Below, in pieces: positions 52,745-60,896 of a stretch of 64,000 nucleotides of DNA. This stretch comes from an uncultured Bacteroides sp. (lineage in GTDB: Bacteria > Bacteroidota > Bacteroidia > Bacteroidales > Bacteroidaceae): contig URWA01000012.1 of the NCBI GenBank assembly GCA_900551445.1, positions 21,287 through 85,286 on the forward strand. Reading direction: 5' to 3'. The notes under the pieces are model-generated. The model saw only the letters and a program-made list of their open reading frames with translations. It ran no database searches and was not told where the DNA came from. Numbering within the stretch: position 1 is the stretch's first letter; each line of letters begins with the position of its first letter. The position numbers were made by a program, and so were the translations under genes.

Positions 52745-52870
52745 AAACGCCTAAACGTTTGTCTTCAAACGCCGAAGCGTTTCAATCAAAACGTCGAAGC
52801 GTTTTATGTCAAACGCCTAAGCGTTTCCATTCAAACGTAAGGGCGTTTTGACTGGAACGCTTAGGCGTTT
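52745..52870. repeat. six-unit 22-bp palindrome array (array B)
   Basis: Exactly six 16-bp units begin at 52745, 52767, 52789, 52811, 52833 and 52855, of the form (A/G)AACGY-N4-RCGTTT with 6-bp spacers: the same unit length, spacing, unit number and total length (126 bp) as array A. Loops are CTAA, CGAA, CGAA, CTAA, AAGG and TTAG. Unit 6 is the reverse complement of unit 4 apart from one end base. The last unit runs into a T tract followed by ATGTCTCTTGAAAGG, resembling the sequence after array A. It lies between convergent genes ending at 52670 and 52896. Confidence 0.9.
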
Positions 52871-52895
52871 TTTTATGTCTCTTGAAAGGACGGTT

Positions 52896-55352
52896 TTAGA
52901 ACCGACAACGTATGTCGATACCCACTTGTACGGGGCGACCTTTTTGGGCAAAACCGCGGCTCATCGTTTCAAAGTAGAAAGCCTGGTAATCCTTGTTCAA
53001 GGCGTTGTTCACCCAGATGCCGATCTGTCCGTTTCCTTTGTTCAGGCTGAGGCGTCCGTTCAGTGTGCCGTAGAGGGCCTGACTGGCATTGTTTTGTTCC
53101 GTCCAGTAGATGCGTCCTGCCGCCCGGTAGTTGGCGTCGAGGGTGATGTTGTCCAATAACGCATTGTTACGGAACGGGAAGATGTACTGTCCGCCTACGG
53201 TAAAGGTATGCTTGGGTACGAACGGTACATAATTTCCGTTGTAGTTTTCCGTCTCGCTCACCACGTAGTCGGTGAAAGTGGCGTAAGTATAGCCATAGTT
53301 TCCGTTCAGGCTGAATTTGTCAGTGAGCTGGGCACGCAGGCTGGCTTCGGCTCCCAGGCTCCGACTCTTTCCGGCATTGACAGTGATGCGTCCCAGTCCG
53401 CTTTCGGCGAAGCGTGACAACTGCTGGTCGCGGGTATCCATGTAGAAGGCAGAAAGGTCGGCTTGCAGTTTTCCGTTCAGCAGGGTGAGGTGCGAACCGA
53501 TTTCATAGTTCCATGAATATTCCGGCTTGTAGAGCGTGGCAGCCTTCACGTCGGTTTGAGGAGCTTGGGCCATACCGTTCAGCATGTTTGCAATCATCTG
53601 CTTCTTGTCCTCGCTCAGCATGGGTACCTTATTGACAATAGGAATCGTTACATCGGCTACATCTTTCATCATGCTGGCCTGCATGTCGTTTTGCAGCAGG
53701 TCGGAAAACATCTGGATGTTGTATCCTCCCGAGCGGTAACCTTTGCTCACGCTGACGTAGATGTTGTTGCGTGAATCAAAATCGTATTGCAGGGCAAACT
53801 TGGGCAACAGCTGGATGTAGTCGTGCGACAGCTTTCCGTTGTACTTGTTGTCCACGTTGAAGTCCTGTGCCGGTACCATCGGGATGACCCTGTTGCCAGG
53901 AGTCAGTGTGCCGCTCAGTGAGTAGGTATGGGTAAACTGGCAACCGCTGTAATAATCCAGCTTCAGGCTTTCATAGTCCATGCGGAGACCGGCAGTCAGC
54001 GAAAGGCCTTCCAGACCGAAAAGGTCGTTGAAGGTGGACTGATGGAATACGGCCGCATTCAGGATAGGCGTGCCGAACTGTCCCGGGATGACCAGCTGTT
54101 CGCCGTTGATGACGTCATTGAAAGTCATCTTCATGGTCATCGGACCGGCCGATATGGTAGGCATGTACTTATTGGCATTGGTGTTGATGGTAGAGTTCAG
54201 CCAGTTGACTCCGTCTTTCTGGAAAGTGACGGGAGCCTCCGTGTCGAGCCACTGGTAGAAGCCGCTCACTCCGGTGGTCCACTGCCAGCGGCGTCCGGGT
54301 TTGGATTTGAGGACAATTTCCTCACTCAGTGTCTTGGAGTTCTGCTTCTGCATCATGGTATAGATGTTCTGTTCCGTGAAGTCCTGGTCCAAATCCATGT
54401 GGTCGCGCAGGTACTGAAAGCCGGTCACACTGCTCAAAATGAAGTTGTCGGCCTGATATTCCAGGTTCAACCCGGTGTTCAGCAAGTTACGCTTGTAGCC
54501 GCAGGCATTGTCGTAGGAGATGTGTCCGATGTATTGCGCCCGGTCTTCTTCGCCGCTCACCTTTCCGGTGTATTCATACGGATAGCCGCCTTGGTTAGCG
54601 TATTCGTAGTTCACGGTGAAGTCGAGTTTCAGGTTGTCGGTGGGCAGGTAGATGGCACGGATACGTCCGCCGAATTCATTGTCGGTATCAATCCGTTTGC
54701 CGTTGAAGTCATTCTTGAAGAACCCGCCCTTATGGTCGTAGAACAAGCCTACCGAGAAGGCGAACTGGCTGGAGATACGGTGGTAGTGAGTGAGCGAGGC
54801 ATTGTAGTTGTTGTAAGTGGCCGCTCCCAGGCGAAGGTCTGTGCCCTGATACGTGAACGGTGATTTGGTGAACACACGGATGAGTCCGCCCATGGTGTTG
54901 CGTCCGTAGAGCGTTCCCTGCGGTCCGCGCATGACGTCGATACGCTCGATATCCGAGTAGTTGAAGTCGAAAGCCGACTTGTCGATGAAAGGAATGTTGT
55001 CGACGTAGAGACCTACTGCCGGAGTATTGATACGTGAACCGATACCGCGGATATAGACAGAAGTGGTCAGTTTGGAACCGTAGTCGGGGATGAACAGGTT
55101 CGGCACCAGAGCCGACAAAGATTTCACGGAAGTAACCGACTGGTTGCGCAGGGCACTTTGGGAAAACGAGGTCGACGAAGCGGCCTGCTGGCGCAGACGG
55201 TTGTTTTCCTTCGGTGTGGCAATGACGACTACTTCTTCAATGTCGATGACCTTTGTGGTGTCCTTGGGCAAGGCATCTGCGGGTGAAGTCCCAGCCCATA
55301 CGCTGGATGCCGAAACAGCCCATAAAATAGCGATAGCGGTATTTTTTTTCAT
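52896..55352 (-). CDS. TonB-dependent outer-membrane receptor
   Basis: 818-aa receptor from ATG 55352 (signal peptide 1-21, SVWAGT); a reading from 55385 would run through the promoter and was rejected. Seen: a TonB-box-like IEEVVVIATPKE (about 36-47), a plug domain (about 50-165: SVYIRGIGSRINTPAVGLYVDNIPF, DIERIDVMRGPQGTLYGRNTMGGLIRV) and a 22-strand-type barrel ending in VQVGIDIRCRF. The GPQGTLYGRNTMGG box is typical of siderophore/cobalamin/ferric-complex receptors rather than SusC. The ligand is unknown. It is divergent from a CE1-type esterase gene, so it could also serve a glycan- or phenolate-related function. Confidence 0.88.
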   Translation of the reverse strand: MKKNTAIAILWAVSASSVWAGTSPADALPKDTTKVIDIEEVVVIATPKENNRLRQQAASSTSFSQSALRNQSVTSVKSLSALVPNLFIPDYGSKLTTSVYIRGIGSRINTPAVGLYVDNIPFIDKSAFDFNYSDIERIDVMRGPQGTLYGRNTMGGLIRVFTKSPFTYQGTDLRLGAATYNNYNASLTHYHRISSQFAFSVGLFYDHKGGFFKNDFNGKRIDTDNEFGGRIRAIYLPTDNLKLDFTVNYEYANQGGYPYEYTGKVSGEEDRAQYIGHISYDNACGYKRNLLNTGLNLEYQADNFILSSVTGFQYLRDHMDLDQDFTEQNIYTMMQKQNSKTLSEEIVLKSKPGRRWQWTTGVSGFYQWLDTEAPVTFQKDGVNWLNSTINTNANKYMPTISAGPMTMKMTFNDVINGEQLVIPGQFGTPILNAAVFHQSTFNDLFGLEGLSLTAGLRMDYESLKLDYYSGCQFTHTYSLSGTLTPGNRVIPMVPAQDFNVDNKYNGKLSHDYIQLLPKFALQYDFDSRNNIYVSVSKGYRSGGYNIQMFSDLLQNDMQASMMKDVADVTIPIVNKVPMLSEDKKQMIANMLNGMAQAPQTDVKAATLYKPEYSWNYEIGSHLTLLNGKLQADLSAFYMDTRDQQLSRFAESGLGRITVNAGKSRSLGAEASLRAQLTDKFSLNGNYGYTYATFTDYVVSETENYNGNYVPFVPKHTFTVGGQYIFPFRNNALLDNITLDANYRAAGRIYWTEQNNASQALYGTLNGRLSLNKGNGQIGIWVNNALNKDYQAFYFETMSRGFAQKGRPVQVGIDIRCRF

Positions 55353-55382
55353 TCTGTTGAAATATAGTTTAGTTAACGGGTG

Positions 55383-55443
55383 CAAAGTAAGTGCAATTTG
55401 AGGGGACGGGCAATCCTAATAAATGAGGATTTTGCTAATTTTG
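55383..55443. promoter_or_regulatory. divergent promoters for the receptor and esterase genes
   Basis: Minus strand: TTACTTTG (55390-55383), about 30 nt before the receptor ATG. Plus strand: a perfect TAATTTTG (55436-55443), 38 nt before the esterase ATG. No TGTAACA half-sites lie at the spacing seen in the xylan locus promoters. Confidence 0.5.
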
Positions 55444-55481
55444 TGTATCGTAAAGAGGCCCTATATAATAAGATACAAGAT

Positions 55482-56678
55482 ATGAGAAGAGTTTTGAGTA
55501 TGGCGGCAATGTGTGTATTCGCACTTGGCGTCTGGGCACAGGAAACTGTGGCTGTGAATACGGGCAATCTGGTTTCGCCCGAAGTAAAGAACCAGACCGT
55601 CACTTTCCGTCTGTGGGCTCCGGAAGCGAAAAATGTGTCTGTGGAAGCCGACTTTTTTGAGAAGACCCGGCAGCAGACCCCACTGGGAGAAGTGGAAGTG
55701 GCTGGAAGAATCCCGATGCAGAAAGGAGAAGACGGAGTGTGGACTTACACGACTTCGATGCCTGCCCCGGAATTGCACACTTATTGTTTCTATGTAGACG
55801 GCATGCGTATGCTCGACCCTAATAATGTGTATATGTTGCGCGACATTGCCACCTATACCAACTATTTCCTGGTCGACGGGGAACTGTCGCAGAATTATCT
55901 GGTGCGGGAAGTCCCTCATGGCACTGTTTCAAAAGTGTGGTATCCAAGTCCCACGCTGAGGATGGAACGCCGCCGTATGACGGTCTATACTCCGGCCGGA
56001 TATGAAGACGGCAAGGAAAGCTATCCGGTGCTCTACCTGTTGCACGGAGCCGGTGGCGATGAGAACGCTTGGAGCGAACTCGGACGTGCCGTGCAGATTC
56101 TGGACAACCTGATTGCGCAGGGAAAGGCCAAACCGATGATTGTGGTCATGCCCAACGGTAACGGAGGACAGGAGGCTGTGCCCGGGGAATATCCGAACAG
56201 CATGTACAAGCCTTCGTTCATGAATCCGAAAACCATGGAAGGCTCTTTCGAAAAGGCCTTTCCGGATATTATGAATTATGTGGAGACGCATTACCGCACG
56301 GTGAACGACAAGGCACACCGGGCCATTGCCGGGCTGTCGATGGGAGGATTCCATTCCTTGTATATCTCGGCCAATTATCCGGATAAGTTCGGCTACGTGG
56401 GACTGTTTTCTGCCGCCATCAACCGTCAGTCAAAAAGTGAGAATGCGTATATTTATGAGAACCTGGAAGAAAAGCTGGCTGCCCAGTTTGCTGAGGCTCC
56501 CAAACTGTATTTCATTGCCATCGGCAACGGGGATTTCCTGTATCAGGACAATGTGAAATACCGTCAGCTGTTGGATAACCATGGATATAAATACGAGTAT
56601 ATGGAAACCGACGGCGGCCATGAATGGCGCAACTGGCGGAAATACCTGAACCATCTGCTGCCCGAGCTGTTCCGCTGA
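55482..56678 (+). CDS. CE1-type esterase with N-terminal CBM48-like domain
   Basis: 398 aa from ATG 55482 (signal peptide 1-18, GVWAQ); the 34 in-frame codons before it contain the promoter. An N-terminal immunoglobulin-like/CBM48 domain (about 30-120: TVTFRLWAPEAKNVSVEADFF) precedes an alpha/beta hydrolase (about 145-398). That domain has YPVLYLLHGAGGDENAW, the nucleophile elbow GLSMGG with Ser286 and the catalytic His in DGGHEWRNW near residue 382. The same domain pair is found in gut Bacteroidetes feruloyl and acetyl xylan esterases. It lies near the xylan locus but lacks its operator, so membership in that regulon is uncertain. Confidence 0.86.
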   Translation: MRRVLSMAAMCVFALGVWAQETVAVNTGNLVSPEVKNQTVTFRLWAPEAKNVSVEADFFEKTRQQTPLGEVEVAGRIPMQKGEDGVWTYTTSMPAPELHTYCFYVDGMRMLDPNNVYMLRDIATYTNYFLVDGELSQNYLVREVPHGTVSKVWYPSPTLRMERRRMTVYTPAGYEDGKESYPVLYLLHGAGGDENAWSELGRAVQILDNLIAQGKAKPMIVVMPNGNGGQEAVPGEYPNSMYKPSFMNPKTMEGSFEKAFPDIMNYVETHYRTVNDKAHRAIAGLSMGGFHSLYISANYPDKFGYVGLFSAAINRQSKSENAYIYENLEEKLAAQFAEAPKLYFIAIGNGDFLYQDNVKYRQLLDNHGYKYEYMETDGGHEWRNWRKYLNHLLPELFR

Positions 56679-56679
56679 C

Positions 56680-57264
56680 TCACACCCGGTCGGCTTCCAC
56701 GTATCCGTGCATGACCGCATAGATGGCCAGGCCGGATACGGACTTGATGCCTAATTTCTCAGTAATGTTTTTCCGGTGTGAAATCACCGTGGTCAGACTG
56801 ATGTGCAGCTTTTCGGCGATTTCCTTGTTGATGAGTCCTTTGGTCACCAGCCGGAGTACCTCTATTTCACGGGCTGTCAGCTCATGTTCCGTATCCGCCG
56901 GTGTGGTGGGTACGGGATGATGGGTCAGCTCGTGCCCTTTTTTCCGGGTATGCATGATGGTTTTCACCAGCTGTTCCTGTGGAAGAAGGATGTTCAGGCT
57001 CGGGATACCTGTCAGCAAGGGAGGTTCTCCAGCTGACAAGACGATGCATTTGGGTTTCCGCTCCAAAAAGAACGAGGTATGTTCGAAATAGACATGGGCT
57101 GAAACGAAATAATGCGCATACATGTCGGGGGTGTCGTCTATCAGCTGTTCGAATGAAGAGAAGGTACGGATGACAGCTTCTGGAATCAGTTCTTCCAGAA
57201 TGGTTCGCAGTCCGAGGGCTGTCAGGGTATTGGGCTCGATAATGGCTATTTCAGGCTGGTGCAT
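56680..57264 (-). CDS. LuxR/NarL-type regulator with degenerate receiver domain
   Basis: 194 aa. The C-terminal LuxR helix-turn-helix (about 125-190) is clear: LTAREIEVLRLVTKGLINKEIAEKLHIS followed by VISHRKNITEKLGIKSVSGLAIYAV. The N-terminal half (1-110) aligns in shape with a response-regulator receiver, but the acidic pair is replaced by IIEPN and the usual phospho-Asp position falls in YFVSAHVYF, which has no Asp. It is therefore probably not phosphorylated and may respond to another input. Its stop lies one base past the stop of the convergent esterase gene. It lies just downstream of the FAD oxidoreductase gene on the same strand (12 bp gap) and is probably co-transcribed with it. Confidence 0.88.
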   Translation of the reverse strand: MHQPEIAIIEPNTLTALGLRTILEELIPEAVIRTFSSFEQLIDDTPDMYAHYFVSAHVYFEHTSFFLERKPKCIVLSAGEPPLLTGIPSLNILLPQEQLVKTIMHTRKKGHELTHHPVPTTPADTEHELTAREIEVLRLVTKGLINKEIAEKLHISLTTVISHRKNITEKLGIKSVSGLAIYAVMHGYVEADRV

Positions 57265-57276
57265 AAGGCGTAGGAA

Positions 57277-58923
57277 TTAATGATTCAAGTAATGGGCTAC
57301 GGCTTCGGCGCAGCGTTCGCCGTCGATACCGGCCGAAACGATTCCTCCGGCATAACCGGCTCCTTCTCCGCAAGGGAACAGGCCTTCCACGGTGAGGTGT
57401 TGCAGGGTATCCTTGTCACGTACGATACGTACGGGGGAGGAGGTGCGGGTTTCTACCGCAATCATGACGGCTTCGTTGGTAAGAAAACCGCGGGAACTTT
57501 TCCCGAAGAGTTGGAATCCCTTGCTGAGGCGTTCGCTCAGGAACGGCGGCATCCAGAAATGCAGAGGGGAGGATACCAGTCCCGGACTGTAGGAGGTGGC
57601 AGGCAGGTCGTAGCTGAGTTTCTTTTGGGTAAAGTCGGCCATACGCTGTGCGGGAGCTGTTTGTCGCATGTTCCCTTGTTGCCAGCAGATTTGTTCCAGC
57701 TTTTCCTGGAAACGCATCATGGCCAGCGTATGTACGGTACCGTCAGGCTGTTTCCCGTCGCGGAGAATCAGTTCCTCGGTGAGCGATTCATTGGATTGGG
57801 GAAGCGGTTCTGCCTGGAGTTGCATTTCCGGTCGCAGCAAGTCTTCTGGCCGCGTCTCCACCACCATACCCGAGTTGCTCCACTTTGTGCCGCGGTTGCT
57901 CGGACTCATGCCGTTTACCACCAGCTGGTGAGGGCCGCTGGCTGCCGGAACCACAAATCCTCCCGGACACATGCAGAAGCTGTAGACTCCTCGTCCGTCT
58001 ACCTGTTGCACGAAACTGTATTCGGCGGCGGGAAGGTATTTCCCACGCCCGTTTTTATTATGATATTGTATCTGGTCAATCAGCATGGACGGATGTTCCA
58101 GTCGCACGCCGATGGCAATCCCTTTGGTTTCCAGTTGCACGCCGTGGGCATACAGCCAGCGGTACACGTCCCTGGCAGAATGTCCCGTAGCTAAGATTAC
58201 CGGTCCTAAGAAAGTCTTTCCGTCGTGAGTCTCAATGCCTTTCACTTTCTGTCCTTCAATCAGCAGTGCATCCATACGGGTTTGGAAGTGGACCTCTCCA
58301 CCACAGGCCAGAATGGTGTTTCGCATATTTTCGATAACCCTTGGCAGTTTGTCGGTTCCGATGTGCGGGTGTGCATCCGACAAGATGGTCGGACTGGCTC
58401 CGTGCTGGCAGAACACGTTCAATATTTTTTCTACACTGCCTCGCTTTTTGCTGCGGGTATAGAGTTTTCCGTCGGAGTAGGCCCCTGCTCCTCCTTCGCC
58501 GAAACTGTAGTTAGACTCTGAGTTCACTTTGTGCTCCCGGCTGATACGGGCCAGGTCTTCTTTTCGTTCGCGTACATTCTTTCCGCGTTCCACCACGATG
58601 GGGCGTAATCCCAGCTCTATCAGTTTCAGGGCGGCAAACAGACCTCCCGGTCCGGCTCCTACGACAATTACGGCAGGGCGGCCTTCTACATTCGGATAAT
58701 TTGTACGTTCAAACTCTTCTTCCGAGGGCGTTTCATTGACGAAAACACGGACGGTCAGATTGACGTAGATAGTACGTTGGCGGGCATCAATGCTGCGCTT
58801 CAGGGTACGGACTGCGTTGATGGTACGGATGTCCAGCCCTTTTTCCCGGCTGATGTATTGTTTGAGTGACTGTTCACTGGCTGCCTGTTCGGGCAGAATA
58901 CGGAGTTGATATTCGTGGGTCAT
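57277..58923 (-). CDS. FAD-dependent oxidoreductase (COG2509-like)
   Basis: 548 aa from ATG 58923; the longer reading from 58974 starts outside a plausible leader. A small N-terminal domain (1-80) precedes a Rossmann FAD-binding motif VVGAGPGGLFAALKLIE (about 88-104) and EYSFVQQ and GGFVVPAASGPHQLVVNGMS segments. The C-terminal GEGAGYAGGIVSAGIDG (about 520-536) completes the flavin site. This family is annotated as uncharacterised FAD dehydrogenases related to geranylgeranyl reductases. No catalytic reaction is known to me. It is likely cytoplasmic and co-transcribed with the LuxR-type regulator 12 bp downstream. Confidence 0.88.
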   Translation of the reverse strand: MTHEYQLRILPEQAASEQSLKQYISREKGLDIRTINAVRTLKRSIDARQRTIYVNLTVRVFVNETPSEEEFERTNYPNVEGRPAVIVVGAGPGGLFAALKLIELGLRPIVVERGKNVRERKEDLARISREHKVNSESNYSFGEGGAGAYSDGKLYTRSKKRGSVEKILNVFCQHGASPTILSDAHPHIGTDKLPRVIENMRNTILACGGEVHFQTRMDALLIEGQKVKGIETHDGKTFLGPVILATGHSARDVYRWLYAHGVQLETKGIAIGVRLEHPSMLIDQIQYHNKNGRGKYLPAAEYSFVQQVDGRGVYSFCMCPGGFVVPAASGPHQLVVNGMSPSNRGTKWSNSGMVVETRPEDLLRPEMQLQAEPLPQSNESLTEELILRDGKQPDGTVHTLAMMRFQEKLEQICWQQGNMRQTAPAQRMADFTQKKLSYDLPATSYSPGLVSSPLHFWMPPFLSERLSKGFQLFGKSSRGFLTNEAVMIAVETRTSSPVRIVRDKDTLQHLTVEGLFPCGEGAGYAGGIVSAGIDGERCAEAVAHYLNH

Positions 58924-59039
58924 AATACTTTGTAACTTTTTTGCAAAGATAGGATTTCTGTTTCGTTCCTGCAACGGGACTGGCAGGCTGGTTTTTGATG
59001 AATTTACTCATATTTAGTTAAGTATATGGTAAAAATCTC

Positions 59040-59047
59040 TATATTTG
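59040..59047 (+). promoter_or_regulatory. -7 box of the lipoprotein-DUF5723-DUF3868 operon
   Basis: TATATTTG, a perfect TAxxTTTG match, 78 nt before the ATG at 59126. Confidence 0.5.
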
Positions 59048-59125
59048 TAGTCGATTTCTCTCAACTTTTATAAGTGCTAATGCGTTAATACGGATGATAG
59101 TTGAATTTTATTTAAAAATAACATT

Positions 59126-60871
59126 ATGAAATGTAGGTTGAACAGAATGTACCCTTTATGGGGGGTATTGTTATCATTCCCGTTATGGAATGTGTCGTGT
59201 GTGGATAATAAGTATGACCTGGACAAGGACATCGACTTGACAGTCAACGTAGGAGGAGAGCATCTTGCGGTTCCGGTGGGGAGTACAGACACGGCTTTCT
59301 TAAGTAAAATCATCGAAGTGGAAGAAGGGGATATCTTGCAGCCGGATGCGGCTACGCATGTATATCATCTGACGAAGAAGGATGATATTAAGGTAAATCC
59401 TACTACGGTAGAGAAGGTGATGATTACCGGAGCTGAAACGGATTTGAGCCAGCTTCTTGTAAGTGGTGGAAACACTTCCTTTACGGGGGCTGTCACCACA
59501 GATATAGAAATTTCCAATACTTTGACTGCTACTGCTGATAATATTGACGAGGCATTGAAAGAATTAGGAACATTAAGTACTGACAATCCTGCTATTTTGG
59601 ATTTGACTTTTAATTTGGCAAAGAGTGGAACTTTGACTTATGGCGATGTACAGGCAGAAAATCTGGTGGTCCAGCTTCCTTCTTTCCTGAAGTTTAAGGA
59701 AGGAGAGGTTGAAGCCGGAAATAAACTTACGTGGAATGGGGCTTTTACTCATAAACAGTTGGAGGTCGTTGGTTATCAGTTTGGTACAAAAGCAGGTGAA
59801 GGACTCACACCGGATGAAAACAGAAGTCTGACAATCAAAGGAGATGTATCGATGAAAGGAAACGTTGTCACTTCCGGAATCAGCGGTACGGGAAATTTGA
59901 GTCTGACTTTGCATGTGACGTTGAGTGAAATGGCTACTGATTTTGTGACTGGAGTTATTCAACCGGATATCGAAGCAGAAACCACTCAGATAGAGTTCAA
60001 TGATTTGCCCGATTTCTTGAAAGACGATGCTACTCGTCTGGACATCACCAATCCGGTCATTGTGCTGAAGGCTAATAATCCATTGAACACATCCGTAGCT
60101 ATTGATGCGGTACTGACTCCGAAGAAAAACAATGCCGTTATTGAGGGGCATGAAGTGAAAATTGGTGCCGGTTATGGAAAGACGGCTGTTACATTGAATC
60201 CAGGTGAGAATGTCATTGCGCTTTCCCGTGTCGAAACAAATTCTGTGGAAGGGATTACAAGCAATGTGGTAGTGTCCGACATGAACAATGTGATGGAAAT
60301 CATACCGGACAATATCGATGTATCTTTGAAGCCGGCCGTTACCAACGACAATTATTATGATGTGGAACTGGGACGGGACTATCAGTTGACGGCCAGTTAT
60401 GACGTAGATGTACCGTTGAGCTTTGAACAAGGTCTGAATATTATGTACAGTGATTCAATCAAAGACTTGAATAAAGATTTGAAAGATGTGGACAAGGTTA
60501 CCTTGAAAAAAGCCAATATTGTGTTGACGGTAGATAATACCATTCCATTGAATTTGCAGTTGAAGCCTGAAAATATCCAGATTAAAGATGTATATGGTCG
60601 GGAACTGACGGGCATAGAAAAGACAATAGAGGAAGACAAACAATATGTTACGGAAAGCAAGGATGGCACAACACCTGCTACAAGTGAAGTTGTTTTGAGT
60701 TTGACCACAGCCGACGATCCCGGATTCTTGTCAAAAATTGACAAAATCTGTTTTAAGATTACTGCAGCGACAGGATCAACTACTGGAGTTCCTTTGAAAG
60801 ATACGCAATGGCTGAAAGTGACCAGTGTGAAATTGTCCGTTCCGGGCGGTGTGAATGTGGATTTGAACTAA
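59126..60871 (+). CDS. large lipoprotein of unknown function
   Basis: 581 aa with a lipoprotein signal (lipobox LWNVSC, Cys25) directly followed by VDNKYDLDKDID. The rest is predicted beta-rich, built from short Thr/Ser/Asp-rich strands (LTFNLAKSGTLTYG, GNLSLTLHVTLSEM, DVSLKPAVTNDNYYDVELG) with no helix-rich or catalytic motif. This is consistent with an all-beta surface or periplasmic protein. I do not recognise a named family. It is the first gene of a three-gene operon with an outer-membrane barrel (25 bp gap) and a DUF3868 protein. Possible roles are a surface assembly partner or adhesin-associated protein, but that is only context. Confidence 0.8.
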   Translation: MKCRLNRMYPLWGVLLSFPLWNVSCVDNKYDLDKDIDLTVNVGGEHLAVPVGSTDTAFLSKIIEVEEGDILQPDAATHVYHLTKKDDIKVNPTTVEKVMITGAETDLSQLLVSGGNTSFTGAVTTDIEISNTLTATADNIDEALKELGTLSTDNPAILDLTFNLAKSGTLTYGDVQAENLVVQLPSFLKFKEGEVEAGNKLTWNGAFTHKQLEVVGYQFGTKAGEGLTPDENRSLTIKGDVSMKGNVVTSGISGTGNLSLTLHVTLSEMATDFVTGVIQPDIEAETTQIEFNDLPDFLKDDATRLDITNPVIVLKANNPLNTSVAIDAVLTPKKNNAVIEGHEVKIGAGYGKTAVTLNPGENVIALSRVETNSVEGITSNVVVSDMNNVMEIIPDNIDVSLKPAVTNDNYYDVELGRDYQLTASYDVDVPLSFEQGLNIMYSDSIKDLNKDLKDVDKVTLKKANIVLTVDNTIPLNLQLKPENIQIKDVYGRELTGIEKTIEEDKQYVTESKDGTTPATSEVVLSLTTADDPGFLSKIDKICFKITAATGSTTGVPLKDTQWLKVTSVKLSVPGGVNVDLN

Positions 60872-60896
60872 TAATGAACGAGAAAAACTAAAACAG

